Assembly: GCA_031769625.1 (NCBI GenBank)
Contig: JAUIMM010000584.1
Span: 62,001 to 126,000 of the forward strand
Length of the DNA: 64,000 nucleotides
Direction of reading: 5' to 3'
Source: Taudactylus pleione
Lineage: Eukaryota > Chordata > Amphibia > Anura > Myobatrachidae
This document shows positions 1 to 43,600 of the stretch, one piece after another. Made by a program: the position numbers and the translations under genes. Numbering within the stretch: the stretch's first letter is position 1; every line of letters begins with the position of its first letter. The notes beneath the pieces are model-generated. The model was not told the DNA's origin, searched no databases, and worked only from the letters and a program-made list of their open reading frames with translations.

Positions 1-774
1 CGTCCCGGCCTCTAATGCTGGGCCACAGGGATGGTAAGCCCAATATGGGATTCTCGTTCCTGAGAATGGATGATTCGGGAGGACCTGACCCAAGGCCTGC
101 CCCCTCAGCCAACGCTGGGTTGAGACCCAACCCAATGGAGAGTTCTCCTCACCCACAGATATCGTTTCAATATTTTTGTATATGTGCTGCCAAAGCGTGC
201 ACTGGAACATTGTCAACCTTGCGCAGTGTGCTAATTAACCTCTCTGGAATAAGGCTTGTCCATAGACCACCCGATTAGCAGAGTAGAAAAAAGGTATACA
301 CATACATACACTATATATATATATATACACATACACACACATATATACATACATCCCTATATGGGATTATACACACACAACACGTACATTGTAGGCGCCG
401 GGACACGGGGAGCGATCTGCAGAAGTGACAGAGATGACTCTTACATTGCGCTAGGGTAAAGTTATACCGCGCTGTGTTCGCAAAATGTCCATGCTAGCCT
501 GGAAGAGTCCCGGCTAACATAAGCTGTCCCCTCAACAGAACCGCATAAAGCGGAGTCATAGTGCACCTGCTAAGCGGAAGGTTGAGGGAGGGGCAGCAAA
601 AGGCTAGACATATCCATCAGAGCAGCAGGTGTTAGGGCAATGAGCTATACTGCTGTGGAGGGCGCCGAAGCGGCTTAAACACAAGAGCCCCGAAGTAGCT
701 AGCGCCGGAGCTTATACATTAAAGCACCGCCTCAGCAGACTAACAGCTACGCTGTTATAAAACACACGCAAGCA
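1..774. other. Intergenic or intronic sequence with TA microsatellite
   Basis: Probably KIAA0100 intron 11. A (TA/CA)n tract lies at about 296-375. The rest has GC-rich transposon-like texture but no recognisable gene. Confidence 0.4.
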
Positions 775-884
775 CAGTGAGAATATACAAACTCCACACA
801 GGGTCATAGTGGGAAACAAACCCATGACCTCAGTGCTGTGAGGCGGCAATGCTAACCATTACACAGTCTGTGCTGCCCTGTTAA
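775..884 (-). repeat. tRNA-derived SINE fragment
   Basis: On the minus strand TAATGGTTAGCATTGCCGCC resembles a polymerase III A box and GGTCATGGGTTTGTTTCCC a B box. GTGTGGAGTTTGTAT follows. This head is typical of tRNA-derived SINEs. Confidence 0.6.
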
Positions 885-929
885 ATATATACAGGCTGCC
901 TCAGTGCGACTGGCGCTGTACCTACAGTG

Positions 930-2345
930 AGAGCTCCAGCGCTTTTCGTAAGTGATAGCGCAGTCAGCCGTCTGTCACTTACCTGACCTACAGTTAACGG
1001 AGCTTCAATACACATCTCCCCCTTGTGGGGGGAGGGGCAGGAGACCCGGACTCAGCCGGCGGCGGGACCCTTTTCTTCCCCGAGCAGGAGTGAGTCAGCG
1101 CTGCTACACAACGGACCCTCTTAATAAAAGGGGGAGTTGTTTATATTGTAAGCTGTCCCCTCTCCTTAAGAGGGAAGCGCGCTCCCTTGCCGGCGCTGGT
1201 CCGCGCTGCATACTCTTAAAAGAACACCTCTCCTGCGAAGCGGGAGAGGAGAGCCTCAGCTGATGTCCACTGCTCCAGTGAAATGACTCAGCGCTGTGCT
1301 TGCCGGCTATTGCTGCTGCGGAGCAATAAGGGGGAGAACCCTTACAAATGGCGCCGCTGTTGCAGGACGCGCCATAAGTTTCTTCCCCGAGCAGGATGTT
1401 TGTTTAGGGCAGGTCTCGACGCCGGGTCCGTGCGCTGATTAAGACAGCGGGACTTAGTAGCCACAGCAGCCCGCCATGTGTGAGGAGGGCAAGCGCGATC
1501 GGCGCTGCTAACGAGCTCTCCTATGCAGCAGCGCCGACAGCCGCGTGGTGCTCACAGCGCGGCAGTGAGGAGGAAGCCCGACTATAATAGGCGCCGCTAG
1601 ATTGCATGACACGCCTCCAGCAGCCCCAGCAACGACCGGGGCTGTAATTTGCGCCCTCGTGACTACAGCACCTGGTGACCCCCTTGTCCTGGTATCCGAA
1701 GTCAGGGAGAGGGTGGTGCGGGGGCAGGGGAAAGTCGGGCCCTCCTAACAGTGACTGTGTCACTGAGCCCAGCTATACTTCCACTGCTCCTGCTAATCAG
1801 GAGCAGTGGTCATACTTACAGCTGTTGCGGCCGGGAAGCTGGGCTGAGGGGGCGGAGAGGAACCCGGACACATGCCGGTGTCAGCAGTGGCGGGTCTTCT
1901 CGGGGTCCGATGACTCCTTTGTGTGTGCCCCCTCCTCAGGGTCACCGGACACAGGCTGCAGTAGCCGTGTGGTGCCCTTCCCGGCGGCTCCCACGTAGCA
2001 GGCAGACTGCCACAGCAAGCAGCCTGCCTATCCTCAGTCAGCTGAACTGCTATAAAAATTAAAAAATATGAAAAAAGGCTGGAGACAGCCTGATGTGCGA
2101 CCGGCTCTCTCGGGCACATTCTAAAAACTGGGGCTGATGGGGCATAGAGGGGGAGGAGCCAGTCACACTTCTAAATTATTTAAGGTGCCAGGCTCTACTC
2201 TACCACCGTCTATACCCCACTGTCTTGAACTCCAGTGTCCCCTAGTGGATGAAGGAGAAAAGAAGTCCATCACGTAGGACTGGACTGACCAGGAGAGCTT
2301 AGAACAAGAGGTTTCCGACAAATATGACTTAACCAGGGTAGCCAA
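930..2345 (-). mobile_element. GC-rich sequence, possible 5' end of another DIRS family
   Basis: A CpG-rich block with no conserved protein. Its right edge (about 2120-2345) contains GAGGGGGAGGAGCCAG, CTATACCCCAC and CCAGTGTCCCCTAGTGGATG. These occur in the same order as the motifs of the DIRS copy A right terminal repeat, although the sequences differ. Reading frames here are short and overlapping. Confidence 0.3.
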
Positions 2346-34375
<32,030 letters not shown>

Positions 34376-34830
34376 GGTGCCTACCCGGGTACCCGGGCCA
34401 CCAACACTGCCCGACCGGCACCTGACCGCGTCACACCGCTACGGGAGACCATAGAGAATCCTCCTCCTCCGTGGTGAGCAGTAGAGAGGCAGCGGCCAGC
34501 TATCCCTGTAACAGGAAGTGAGCGGAGCCAGACTGAGACTAGAGACAAGTGCAGAGCGCCGCCACTACCGCCGCATCACGTGAGCGGTGGGAGGAGGGCT
34601 GAGCTGTCACAGCACCGGCCTTCGCCCCGCCCTCTGACGTCTTCTCCAAAACACAGCTCTTTGCTGAGCAGAGCGTCAGCCAAACAGGTGACAGTTCCCA
34701 GCTGTGGGCCATGTGACAGGTGGGCAGCCTCGAAGGGAGGCGTTGGAACGCAGAGAAGATACCAGCTTGCGATTGGTTTTCCGTCAGCCAATAGGGACTC
34801 GCGAGATTTATTTTTGAACTAGTGGCGCTG
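34376..34830. promoter_or_regulatory. Bidirectional promoter of KIAA0100 and SPAG5
   Basis: GC- and CpG-rich interval between the KIAA0100 start codon and the presumed SPAG5 first exon. Visible motifs are an ETS-type ACAGGAAGTGAG near 34509, an E-box TCACGTGA at 34576-34583, a GC box CCCCGCCC near 34624, a CRE-like TGACGTC near 34636, an inverted CCAAT at 34772-34776, a direct CCAAT at 34788-34792, a CTCGCGAGA near 34798 and a CHR-like TTTGAA at 34813-34818. No TATA box stands out. CCAAT boxes upstream of a CHR are typical of G2/M genes controlled by NF-Y and DREAM/MuvB, which suits SPAG5. Transcription start sites are inferred. Confidence 0.72.
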
Positions 34831-34893
34831 GGCTGGATAAGCGCAACACACACATACCACAAAAACTGTAGCTGCGGAGCATCAGTGGTTGCG
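34830..34893 (+). other. SPAG5: SPAG5 probable non-coding first exon
   Basis: A sequence just downstream of the CCAAT/CHR cluster ends at a strong GCG/GTAAGT donor (34894). It has no start codon linked in frame to exon 2, so it would be 5' UTR. Its left limit is a guess. Confidence 0.5.
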
Positions 34894-35485
34894 GTAAGTG
34901 CTCGTCTGGGTGGTGTGTGACGCGCGGATGTGTTGTGGTAGCTCCTGCACCTACGCGGAAATGCATTATCTGTGGTGGTTGTTGCTGGGTGGACGATATC
35001 ACGTATACGGGCTGTTGCCCTGCTGCCCATCGGCAGTTGAGTGGGTTTCAGTGTGGATTCTCCTTCACACATATCCGGCAGTCAGCTACGAGACATTGGA
35101 ATATGTATACAGAGCCGTAGCTAGACTTATTGGTGCCCTGTGCCAGAAGGAGCATTGGCGCCCCCCTATTTTTAAAATGGGGGGGGGGGGAATCGCCCCC
35201 GAAAAAGGGGCATGGCCGCATGGGGAAGGGCCAAGGAAAAGATGGGGATGCTGGGGATAAAATAAGAGGAAGCTACAAGCGAGAAAGATAAACAGAAAAT
35301 TGAAAGGCTCGAACAGCAGGCGTGCCCTGTGCGGTGAACTTGCGATGCGCGTTCCCGCTGGTCGCACATTGCATCGTCAGATCTGCCGTGCCGTAGGGCA
35401 GATTTGACAACTAGCTGGAGTCAATCTGAGATATGCTTTGAGAATAGCAGCTATAAACGTGTATGATCTTATCAGTATATAGAAT
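34894..35485. other. SPAG5 intron 1, 5' part with repeat fragments
   Basis: The first ~200 bases continue the GC-rich promoter region. About 35100-35430 is a repeat: AGAGCCGTAGCTAGACTTAT, a G-run at about 35179-35190, then CCGCTGGTCGCACATTGCAT shared with the MITE at 43020-43336. Confidence 0.5.
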
Positions 35486-36554
35486 TAAATTACAATAAAT
35501 TTGAAAAAATATTACCAGCAATAATCCTCAGGCGCTCAATAGTTATCTAGACCTCAAAAAAACAAAAGAAATTCCATAGTGCAGTACATTTAAGATCTCT
35601 CTTATATAACAATAACCCCCTTCTTTTTTCAGACTCGTACCATTAGGGATGGTCTACTATGAATAAAGTAGACAAGACAGCATATATTAAGACTTGTGGC
35701 TCTCTTCCAAAGGAGTGGTTTTCCTTTCTTTTAGTAAACACAATCTCCAACGTTGTATATGTGAAGAGAGAAACAATTCCAAAATAGTGTAATACTATTT
35801 TTAATTCCAAACACAGATTAAAACATAATTGAATTACTAAAAAGTAGAACAAGTGCGAGTGTGGAATAAATGGACCCTCACCAGATGAATTGGTCTACCA
35901 AATAAGTAGACAACAAGGCATAAGTCCGAAATCTCAGGCGTCCCCGGTAGTTGTTAGACGGACCAGCTGGGAAGTGTCCAGAAAAATCCTCACTCAGCTC
36001 CTCCACCAACGCGTTTCGATACGGATGTATCTTTTTCAAGGTATGAGGAGACATGCAAAACTCTCCGATATATATATCCCGCCTGATAAACCTAACAAAC
36101 ATGAACTAAACCTATTGCCACACATGGATCAACTTGCCAGACTAAAGGTATGGTCTCCCTATTGAGAGAACCGCTCCCTCCGCTCCATCTCTGTCCACAG
36201 TTCAAGCCAGTTGATGTGACCTCAGGTGATGTAAATCAGTACTCATCCCGTCCGCAGGTCTGCGTTCCGAGCCTCTCTTTCATGCTCGTCACGTCATTTC
36301 CGATCACCTGTTTCCGGACCTCCCGTGTTACTGGCTGTGCGCTGGAAGTTTAATAGACTGTGGCTTGATAGGGAGTCAACGTCCGTCATATTGGCGGCGG
36401 ACATTTTTGCTGAGTATTTTTGGCCATATCGGAAGAACACCATTTATAATAAAAGCAAAAAATATATATAAAGTTAATAACTTTTCAAAAACAACATATA
36501 GAATGATAAATTAAGTAAAGCTCCTGTGCAAATATGCAGAAATATAATAAAATC

Positions 36555-37169
36555 TTATAAAAACCATTTGACCTCAAAATCCTTATTAAGTCCTATGGGT
36601 TTAAGAGTTTTAAAATTATATATCCTTTGCATTTCTTTTCTTGCCAGTTTTTGCGCAATATCACTCCCTCTTATATCTGCTTTAACTTTTTTAAGCCCAT
36701 AAAAAATCTTTATATGGCCTGCATCACAATTATGCATTTCCCTAAAGTGATTGGAAAGAGCATGGGTTTCAATGCCCTTGCGTATATTCCGCAAATGTTC
36801 CCCAATCCTGGTTTTTAAAAGTCTACTTGTACGACCTATATAGAATTTATTACATGTGCATTCTATGCAATAAATAACGTTAAAAGAATGACAAGTCAGA
36901 AAATCTTTAATCTTATGTTCCTTCGTATTAATTATCTCCTCAGTTTTTTTATTACCAAATGTATTTTTAATATTCTTACAGCCAATGCAAGTCCCACATC
37001 TAAAATAACCCTCCAAAATAACATTAGTGGGCTTTGGTGATGTGGGGTGTAAAATCCTAACTAATTTGGACTTCAAATTTGGTGCCCTCCTGAAGATGCA
37101 TATTGGATTATCCGGAAGTTCATCTCCAATTATAGGGTCCTTCTTTAGTATTGGCCAATGTTTCTTCAT
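36555..37169 (-). pseudogene. Penelope-like GIY-YIG endonuclease fragment
   Basis: 204 codons open to a natural stop. Residues 58-64 form CGTCIGC, the Cys motif found before the endonuclease in Penelope-like proteins. VIYCIEC (98-104) and KFYIGRTSR (108-116) are the GIY and YIG strands; RIGEHLRNI (121-129) carries the helix with Arg, Glu and His. The C-terminal ~45 codons lie inside the inverted arm. The RT that should precede it is mostly missing. Confidence 0.88.
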
Positions 37170-37235
37170 TATTTTTCTGACTTGTTGATATTTGGAAGAG
37201 TAATTGGTTGTAAAGGACCACTTGAATATTTTATT

Positions 37236-37397
37236 TTATTCAATCTTTTTCATACATGTTTCTCTTTCTAAATTCGTTACTATTTCAAGTGAGGCATTAA
37301 TTTTTTCCTCATTATAACCACAGGCCTTAAAGCACTTTTTCATCTCCATAGCTTGTGATAAAAATGTACTTTGATCGGTACAATTGTTTTTTAACCT
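37236..37397 (-). pseudogene. Penelope-like reverse transcriptase C-terminal scrap
   Basis: About 50 codons (including MEMKKCFKACGYNEEKINAS) lie just upstream of the endonuclease in another frame, with a stop between them. The open frame upstream of this is inverted-arm sequence read backwards and is not protein homology. Confidence 0.55.
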
Positions 37398-37530
37398 TTT
37401 AAAAGTTAAAGCAGATATAAGAGGGAGTGATATTGCGCAAAAACTGGCAAGAAAAGAAATGCAAATGATATATAATTTTAAAACTCTTAAACCCATAGGA
37501 CTTAATAAGGATTTTGAGGTCAAATCGTTT

Positions 37531-37868
37531 TTATAAGATTTTATTATATTTCTGCATATTTGCACAGGAGCTTTACTTAATTTATCATTCTATATGTTGT
37601 TTTTGAAAAGTTATTAACTTTATATATATTTTTTGCTTTTATTATAAATGGTGTTCTTCCAATATGGCCAAATATACTCTGCAAAAATGGCCGCCGCCTA
37701 TAAGATTTTATTATATTTCCGCATATTTGCACAGGAGTTTTACTTAATTTATCGTACTATATGTTGTTTTTAAAAGTTATTAACTTTATATATATTTTTT
37801 GTTTTGTTCCTTATTATAAATGGTGTTCTTCCGATATGGCCAAAAATACTCTGCAAAAATGGCCGCCG
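37531..37868 (+). repeat. Tandem duplication (~168 bp x 2) in the right Penelope arm
   Basis: The segment from TATAAGATTTTATTATATTT to AAAATGGCCGCC occurs twice (about 37531-37696 and 37698-37868). The left arm has it once (near 36400-36560). This explains why the right arm is longer. Confidence 0.85.
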
Positions 37869-38859
37869 TCAATATGACGGACGTTGACTCCCTATCAAAC
37901 CACAGTCTATTAAACTTCCAGCGCACAGCCAGTAACACGGGAGGTCCGGAAACAGGTGACTGGAAATGACATGACGAGCATGAAAGAGAGGCTCGGAACC
38001 CAGACCTGCGGACGGGATGAGTGCTGATTTACATCACCTGAGGTCACATCAACTGGCTTGAACTGTGGACAGAGATGGAGCGGAGGGAGCGGTTCTCTCA
38101 ATAGGGAGACCATACCTTTAGTCTGGCAAGTTGATCCATGTGTGGCAATAGGTTTAGTTCATGTTTGTTAGGTTTATCAGGCGGGGTATATATATCGGAG
38201 GGTTTTGCATGTCTCCTCATACCTTGAAAAAGATACATCCGTATCGAAACGCGTTGGTGGAGGAGCTGAGTGAGGATTTTTCTGGACACTTCCCAGCTGG
38301 TCCGTCTAACAACTACCGGGGACGCCTGAGATTTCGGACTTATGCCTTGTTGTCTATTTATTTGGTAGACCAATTCATCTGGTGAGGGTCCATTTATTCC
38401 ACACTCGCACTTGTTCTACTTTTTAGTAATTCAATTATGTTTTAATCTGTGTTTGGAATTAAAAATAGTATTACACTATTTTGGAATTGTTTCTCTCTTC
38501 ACATATACAACGTTGGAGATTGTGTTTACTAAAGAAAGGAAAACCACTCCTTTGGAAGAGAGCCACGAGTCTTAATATATGCTGTCTTGTCTACTTTATT
38601 CATAGTAGACCATCCCTAATGGTACGAGTCTGAAAAAAGAAGGGGGTTAAGAGAGATCTTAAATGTACTGCACTATGGAATTTCTTTTGTTTTTTTGAGG
38701 TCTAGATAACTATTGAGCGCCTGAGGATTATTGCTGGTAATATTTTTTCAATATATTTTGGTGGAGTGTGAGTGACACTTTTACCTTCAACCACGGGCTG
38801 CTCTAGGGCGCATGGAATATCTGCCACTGTTTTCTGATCACATTGTAAATTACAATAAA

Positions 38860-39831
38860 ACCAGACCTCCAATATTAAGATAGAAATTTAACTCTTTATT
38901 GAAAGACCTGAAAACAGGACACTCGACTATTTAACATTTTATTTTTATTTTATTTTAATCACCAAAATTCTTTTCATACTGTACAAATTTCTTTCTATAT
39001 CTTTAACCAAATATTTGCTTTGGTTTTGTATTATTTGCATAATTTTAAATAACACAATAAAGATTATATTTTATAATCTGTGCACCATATACAGATTCCT
39101 TTCCCCCTTTCTCTTCCAATAAATGTATCTTTTGGGATTTGTGGTAGCACCCCCTACTATAATTAAGATTGAGAATCATTATTAGGGGCATTTTCTGTAC
39201 ATTCTGATAATCTCCTGTGCAACAGATCTCTTCTATGCTTTTCTTGAGTGACAGAAAGGCAGCATGTTTTTACAGTGTGGGAACACACATTTGCTTGCAG
39301 CTATGTGGGCTGTCGTAAAACTCTGCTTAGCCTGGTAGCTACTGAGAAGGGAGAGAGACCGTGATCACTGATCCATTACATAGCACCTTCATAGAGCACA
39401 TACAGTAGACACACATCTTCTGTCTGTGATTTGAGATGAATCTGTGTTTTCTTAACCTGCCAATGTCCTGTGAAATTAAGTCCCCACTGAGTAGATGTGT
39501 CGGCTACCAAGGGAAAGTAAATCCCATACATAAAGCAGTGAGCTTGTGACATAGATGTTCTAATCACAGGGCCCAGCCACTGAAAACTTCACTGGGTTCC
39601 ACTCCTGTCGGCTTAGGACCGGAAACTGAGGCATCAGTGGGCACAGAATCTCCAACACTGGACAGTAAAAGATGGAAACACGTTGCCTGGTCTGACTCTT
39701 TCTGCTGCTACATGTAGATGGTAGGGTCAGAAATTGTGGCATACACCTTTTGAATCCATGGACTTTCCCTGCCTTGTGAACACGTTTCTGGCTGGTGGTG
39801 TAATGGTTTGGGATTTTTTACTTGGCACAGT
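38860..39831. other. SPAG5 intron 1, nothing recognised
   Basis: AT-rich intron without a recognisable exon or transposon gene. Confidence 0.45.
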
Positions 39832-40007
39832 AGGGGGTATAATTACTAAAGTGCAGGTTTATTGTTTGTAGAGGTGTTGCCATAGCAACCAATCAGATTC
39901 TAGGTATTATCTTCTATAAGGTGCTAGGTAAATGTTAAGTAGAATCTGACTGGTTGCTATGGGCAACATCTCTTCTAAAAACCCCCATTTAAGTAAATAT
40001 ACCCCTA
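39832..40007. mobile_element. Palindromic MITE (TTTACTAAAGTG family)
   Basis: Ends AGGGGGTATAATTACT and AGTAAATATACCCCT. The inner arms contain GCCATAGCAACCAATCAGAT and its complement. Confidence 0.78.
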
Positions 40008-40243
40008 GGACCATTAATCCTATTTGAGCATTGTTTAAATGCCACAGCCTACGTGAGTATTGTTGCTGATCATGTACATCCCTTTATAGCCAATCTACTC
40101 ATCTTTATATGGCTACAGAATTGCTAAGTATTCCTTACAACTCCTTGTTGAGTCCTTGTCACAGAAAGTTCAGGCTGCTATTGGTGCATTGGGGAATTAA
40201 ACTGCGTACTAGAATGGTGTAACGAATAAAAAGGTGACTGAGT

Positions 40244-40530
40244 GGGGGTGATTCAATTGTTTTGTGGGCGGCGATAATTAATGGGCGCCGAGTGTTGCAA
40301 TTTAATTGTTCTGGACGCCCACTAATTATCGCATTGTTGATGCCCAATTAGACCGGGTTTAGCCATGTAGAACGGCTAAACCGATCTAAAGTCCTGGTTG
40401 AGGCGCCCAAACACCTTGAGGGAGTGAGCAGAAATGCTAGCGGCTATCGCGCCTGAATGGAACCACAATTGAATTCCTGCGTCAAGTGCCTAAAACAGAT
40501 AGCTGCCCAAAATACAATTGAATCGCCCCC
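40244..40530. mobile_element. Palindromic MITE of the GCGATTCAATT family
   Basis: Ends GGGGGTGATTCAATTG and CAATTGAATCGCCCCC. The internal arms include TAATTATCGC and CGGTTTAGCC. Confidence 0.7.
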
Positions 40531-40659
40531 AATGTGTTTCTTTATAATTCAATTTGAGATATTGGAAGAGGGTGGGGGATTATTTATAATTGTGCATCAG
40601 TGTTTTATGTTTGCATCCACAATTGTAAACCCGAATGTAATGTTTCTTCTTACTTTTAG

Positions 40660-43600
40660 ATCTTGAAGAACCGAGTATAAAATGCTGTCTCCTAATAGCC
40701 CTGTTTCTGATGAAAACAAAGTTCCGGTGGTGCAGAAAGTAATTTGCTTGGCTCTTTTATTTTGTATTAAATATATTGTATTGAATGTTCATGTGACTTC
40801 CATACATGATAAGGATTATTGCTCGACCAATACCTGTTAACAAGTGGCATATATTTGTCCATGTTTGAAATAAAAGGGGTTTCCTGTACTGCTAAATCTT
40901 GTTACATATCTATGCAACACATTTTTAGGTCAAAGTTGCTGAAGAAATGTAGTTCCCAGTGCTTTTAGACTGTCATTTCCCTGTGTCTGTTACATATGCT
41001 GGCCATACACACTACAATTATCGGGACGATCCGCCCGATATCGGCGGATCACCGCGATAATTGTAGCTTGTGGGGGGGCGACCGAGGGTTAAATATTGCT
41101 CGGTCGGGCATGCTGGATTGTCCAGCATGCCCGTCCGAGGCGATATTTCCTGTTAAACTGTCGGCCGCATCGGGCAGTGTATGCCCATCGCAGCCGACAG
41201 ACAGACATTTCCTGTGTTCCTTCCTACGGAAGGAACAGGGAAATGTCTCCTCCCCCGGGGGCGGAGCGCAGATGTCGGGCTATACACTGTGAGATTTCTC
41301 TCACAGTGTATGCCGGCGACATCTGCGGCTGGCAGGCTGCCAGATAAAATGTCTGTCGGTCTGACAGACATTTTATCTGGCAGTGTATGCCCAGCAATAG
41401 TCATCTTTAATAATGCACTTTTTTTTTTTTCTCTTATATTTACTAAACACTGATAGTGGCTGGCAGTATCATTGTGTTTTATAATTCCCTCAAGTTAAGT
41501 CTTGTCTATAACTTCAGAATATGTTGTAAATAAAACGTTAATGTGAAATAAAATATGCATTATGTGCTATGGACAATTAATTGGGAGTTGTAGTTCTAGA
41601 TATATTCCTGTCTCTACTATTTGTTATATAGACAATGAGCACTTGGAAAGGAAGAGGCACTCTTGGCTACAATGACGCTTTTTTCATCTTTGCCAATTCT
41701 TAGGTACACCGGAAATCTGTTGGACGGACTCCTCTGAAGGTTCTTACAGGTCAGCAGCTTGCTGTACCTGACCCAAATAGTTTTATCAATAAAAGATCCT
41801 CTCTGACTAAACCACCCAGAGACCCAGTTTTTATGAACAAGGTACATTTAAAGAACAAATTAATAAATGTTGATATTCAACAAAATCTATGCATGGCTGT
41901 ACTAAATAGTATACCTGAAAATATGTATATTGTTTAATACTGCTGACCGTTATCATCTTTAAAGAAGGCTGCTAAAAAAAAAAGCTGAAAATTAATCATG
42001 CAATGTAGCTTATGTTGATGTGAATATAAAAAAAAAAAAATAGTATTCCTGATCCTTCTTCATTAATGTAATGGCGTAATATAGAACTATATATCCTACA
42101 ACATTCCCACTAAACCACTTTCTATACCTTTTTGTAAGATTATAAGACAAAGTAACTCCAAAAAGGGTGCTACATTCATTCTACGCTTGAATTGACATAT
42201 CCAAAATTGCATATTTACAGCCCTTAGCAACCAATCAGCTTCTACATAGCTAGCATTAATCAAGTGCATTCTATCAAATTATAGGTATAAGCAGTGGTTG
42301 AAGTGGGGTGGTATGACATACCGCCACTTCCGGGCCCATTTAATTTTAGCCGCAGAAGAGAATGCACCAGCGCTGGGATGCAGTATGGCATCCCAGCGCT
42401 GGAGCAGCGGCGGCAATGTGTAGAGATGTGTCCCGTAGGGGACACATCTCGATCAGCGGCTGGCATGTAGCCATCTGGTCCCGGCTGCATGGTAAGCAGC
42501 GCACACTGGCTGCCAGCCAATCGTGGGGCTTGTGGCTGCCTGCCAATGAGAAGCTGCCAAGTGGCAGCTTCACATTGGCTCGCACTACTGCAGCAGCATC
42601 GAAGACCCGGTGCTCCTGGCAGTTCCGTTCTAGCAGCGCAGGACCGCAGGTAAGAGGGAAGTAGAGAGAGGGGAGGATGAGAGAGGGGCAGACAGAGGGA
42701 GGAAGGCAGTATTGTAGGGGGTGAGGGAAGAGAGGGATTCAGTGAGAAGGGCAGGGTGTGAGAGAGGGGAGAAGTGTGGGGGTGGGGTGAGAGACGTACA
42801 ATGGGGTGATATGGAAGCAGGGGCCCAGGGGGGGAAATTCAGTCTCCTTACCCCCACCTCCTAAATTCAAACTTCGAGCACTGGGTATAAGCTAATTGGT
42901 TGCTATGGACAACTTCTCCATTCTTTGGAATGCTTGATAAATCTCCTCCTGAGTGTCTGTATTGAATTATCCTGATGCGGGGTCACCTGATTAAATGGAG
43001 GCAAAAAAAAGTGCCATCTAATGCTGGCCACACACATAGCGATGTTTTACCCGATCTGGCCGATTCCGACACATTGGAATGACAGATCATGTAAAATATG
43101 GCCAAATCCTGAGTAAATCGCGAGTCCCCGCTGGTCGCACATCGCATCATCAGATCTGCCATGCAGTAGGGCAGATCTGACAATCTAGGAGGCGATGCAC
43201 TGTGAAAGTCTGACTGCAGGAGAGATCGTATGAAGATTGGACACCAAATCGTGTGCAGAGCTGTCGGGGAGAGTTTCAAGGGAAATCGTACACATCGGCT
43301 GATCGTGTGCACATCACCATGTGTGTGGCCAGCTTTAGATGCTCTGCATTGAGCCATGCTGTGGAAATGTTATCACACATAGGTGCATGACCAAGGATGT
43401 TGCAGAACTCGTAATTCATAATTGCATGCTATGATTTGCCTTTATAGCTCTTTCAACCACATCCATTATGTAACCTAGATGTTTCTCCCTGTTAATCCAG
43501 ATTTTATTAAATGCCATTAGAAACTGTAAGTATATATATTTTTTACATTTATTTTTTTTCTGTTACAGGACACTACCAGTGTGAGCACTGCCAAGCCTAT

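Larger units (their letters stand above)
35500..38845 (-). mobile_element. Penelope-like element with long inverted arms and GIY-YIG core
   Basis: A 14-base direct repeat, TAAATTACAATAAA, flanks the element (35486-35499, 38846-38859). Two long inverted arms (about 35500-36690 and 37398-38775) enclose about 700 unique bases with a GIY-YIG endonuclease and an RT C-terminal remnant. The opposed terminal repeats, 5' truncation and GIY-YIG domain identify a Penelope-like element. Each arm contains a stem followed by CGAAACGCGTTGG, a hammerhead-like signature of this class. Located in SPAG5 intron 1. Confidence 0.88.

Noticed and set aside
34539..35072. 177-codon minus-strand frame over the promoter
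   Set aside because: CpG-rich promoter DNA often leaves chance frames; it crosses the SPAG5 first exon and has no recognisable domain.
36555..37169. Host GIY-YIG nuclease gene
   Set aside because: It lies inside a flanked Penelope-like element with inverted arms, has a Penelope-type Cys motif, and lacks a proper start or exon context.
41181..41453. Overlapping open frames on both strands
   Set aside because: They sit in a palindromic MITE whose hairpins create similar peptides in opposite strands.
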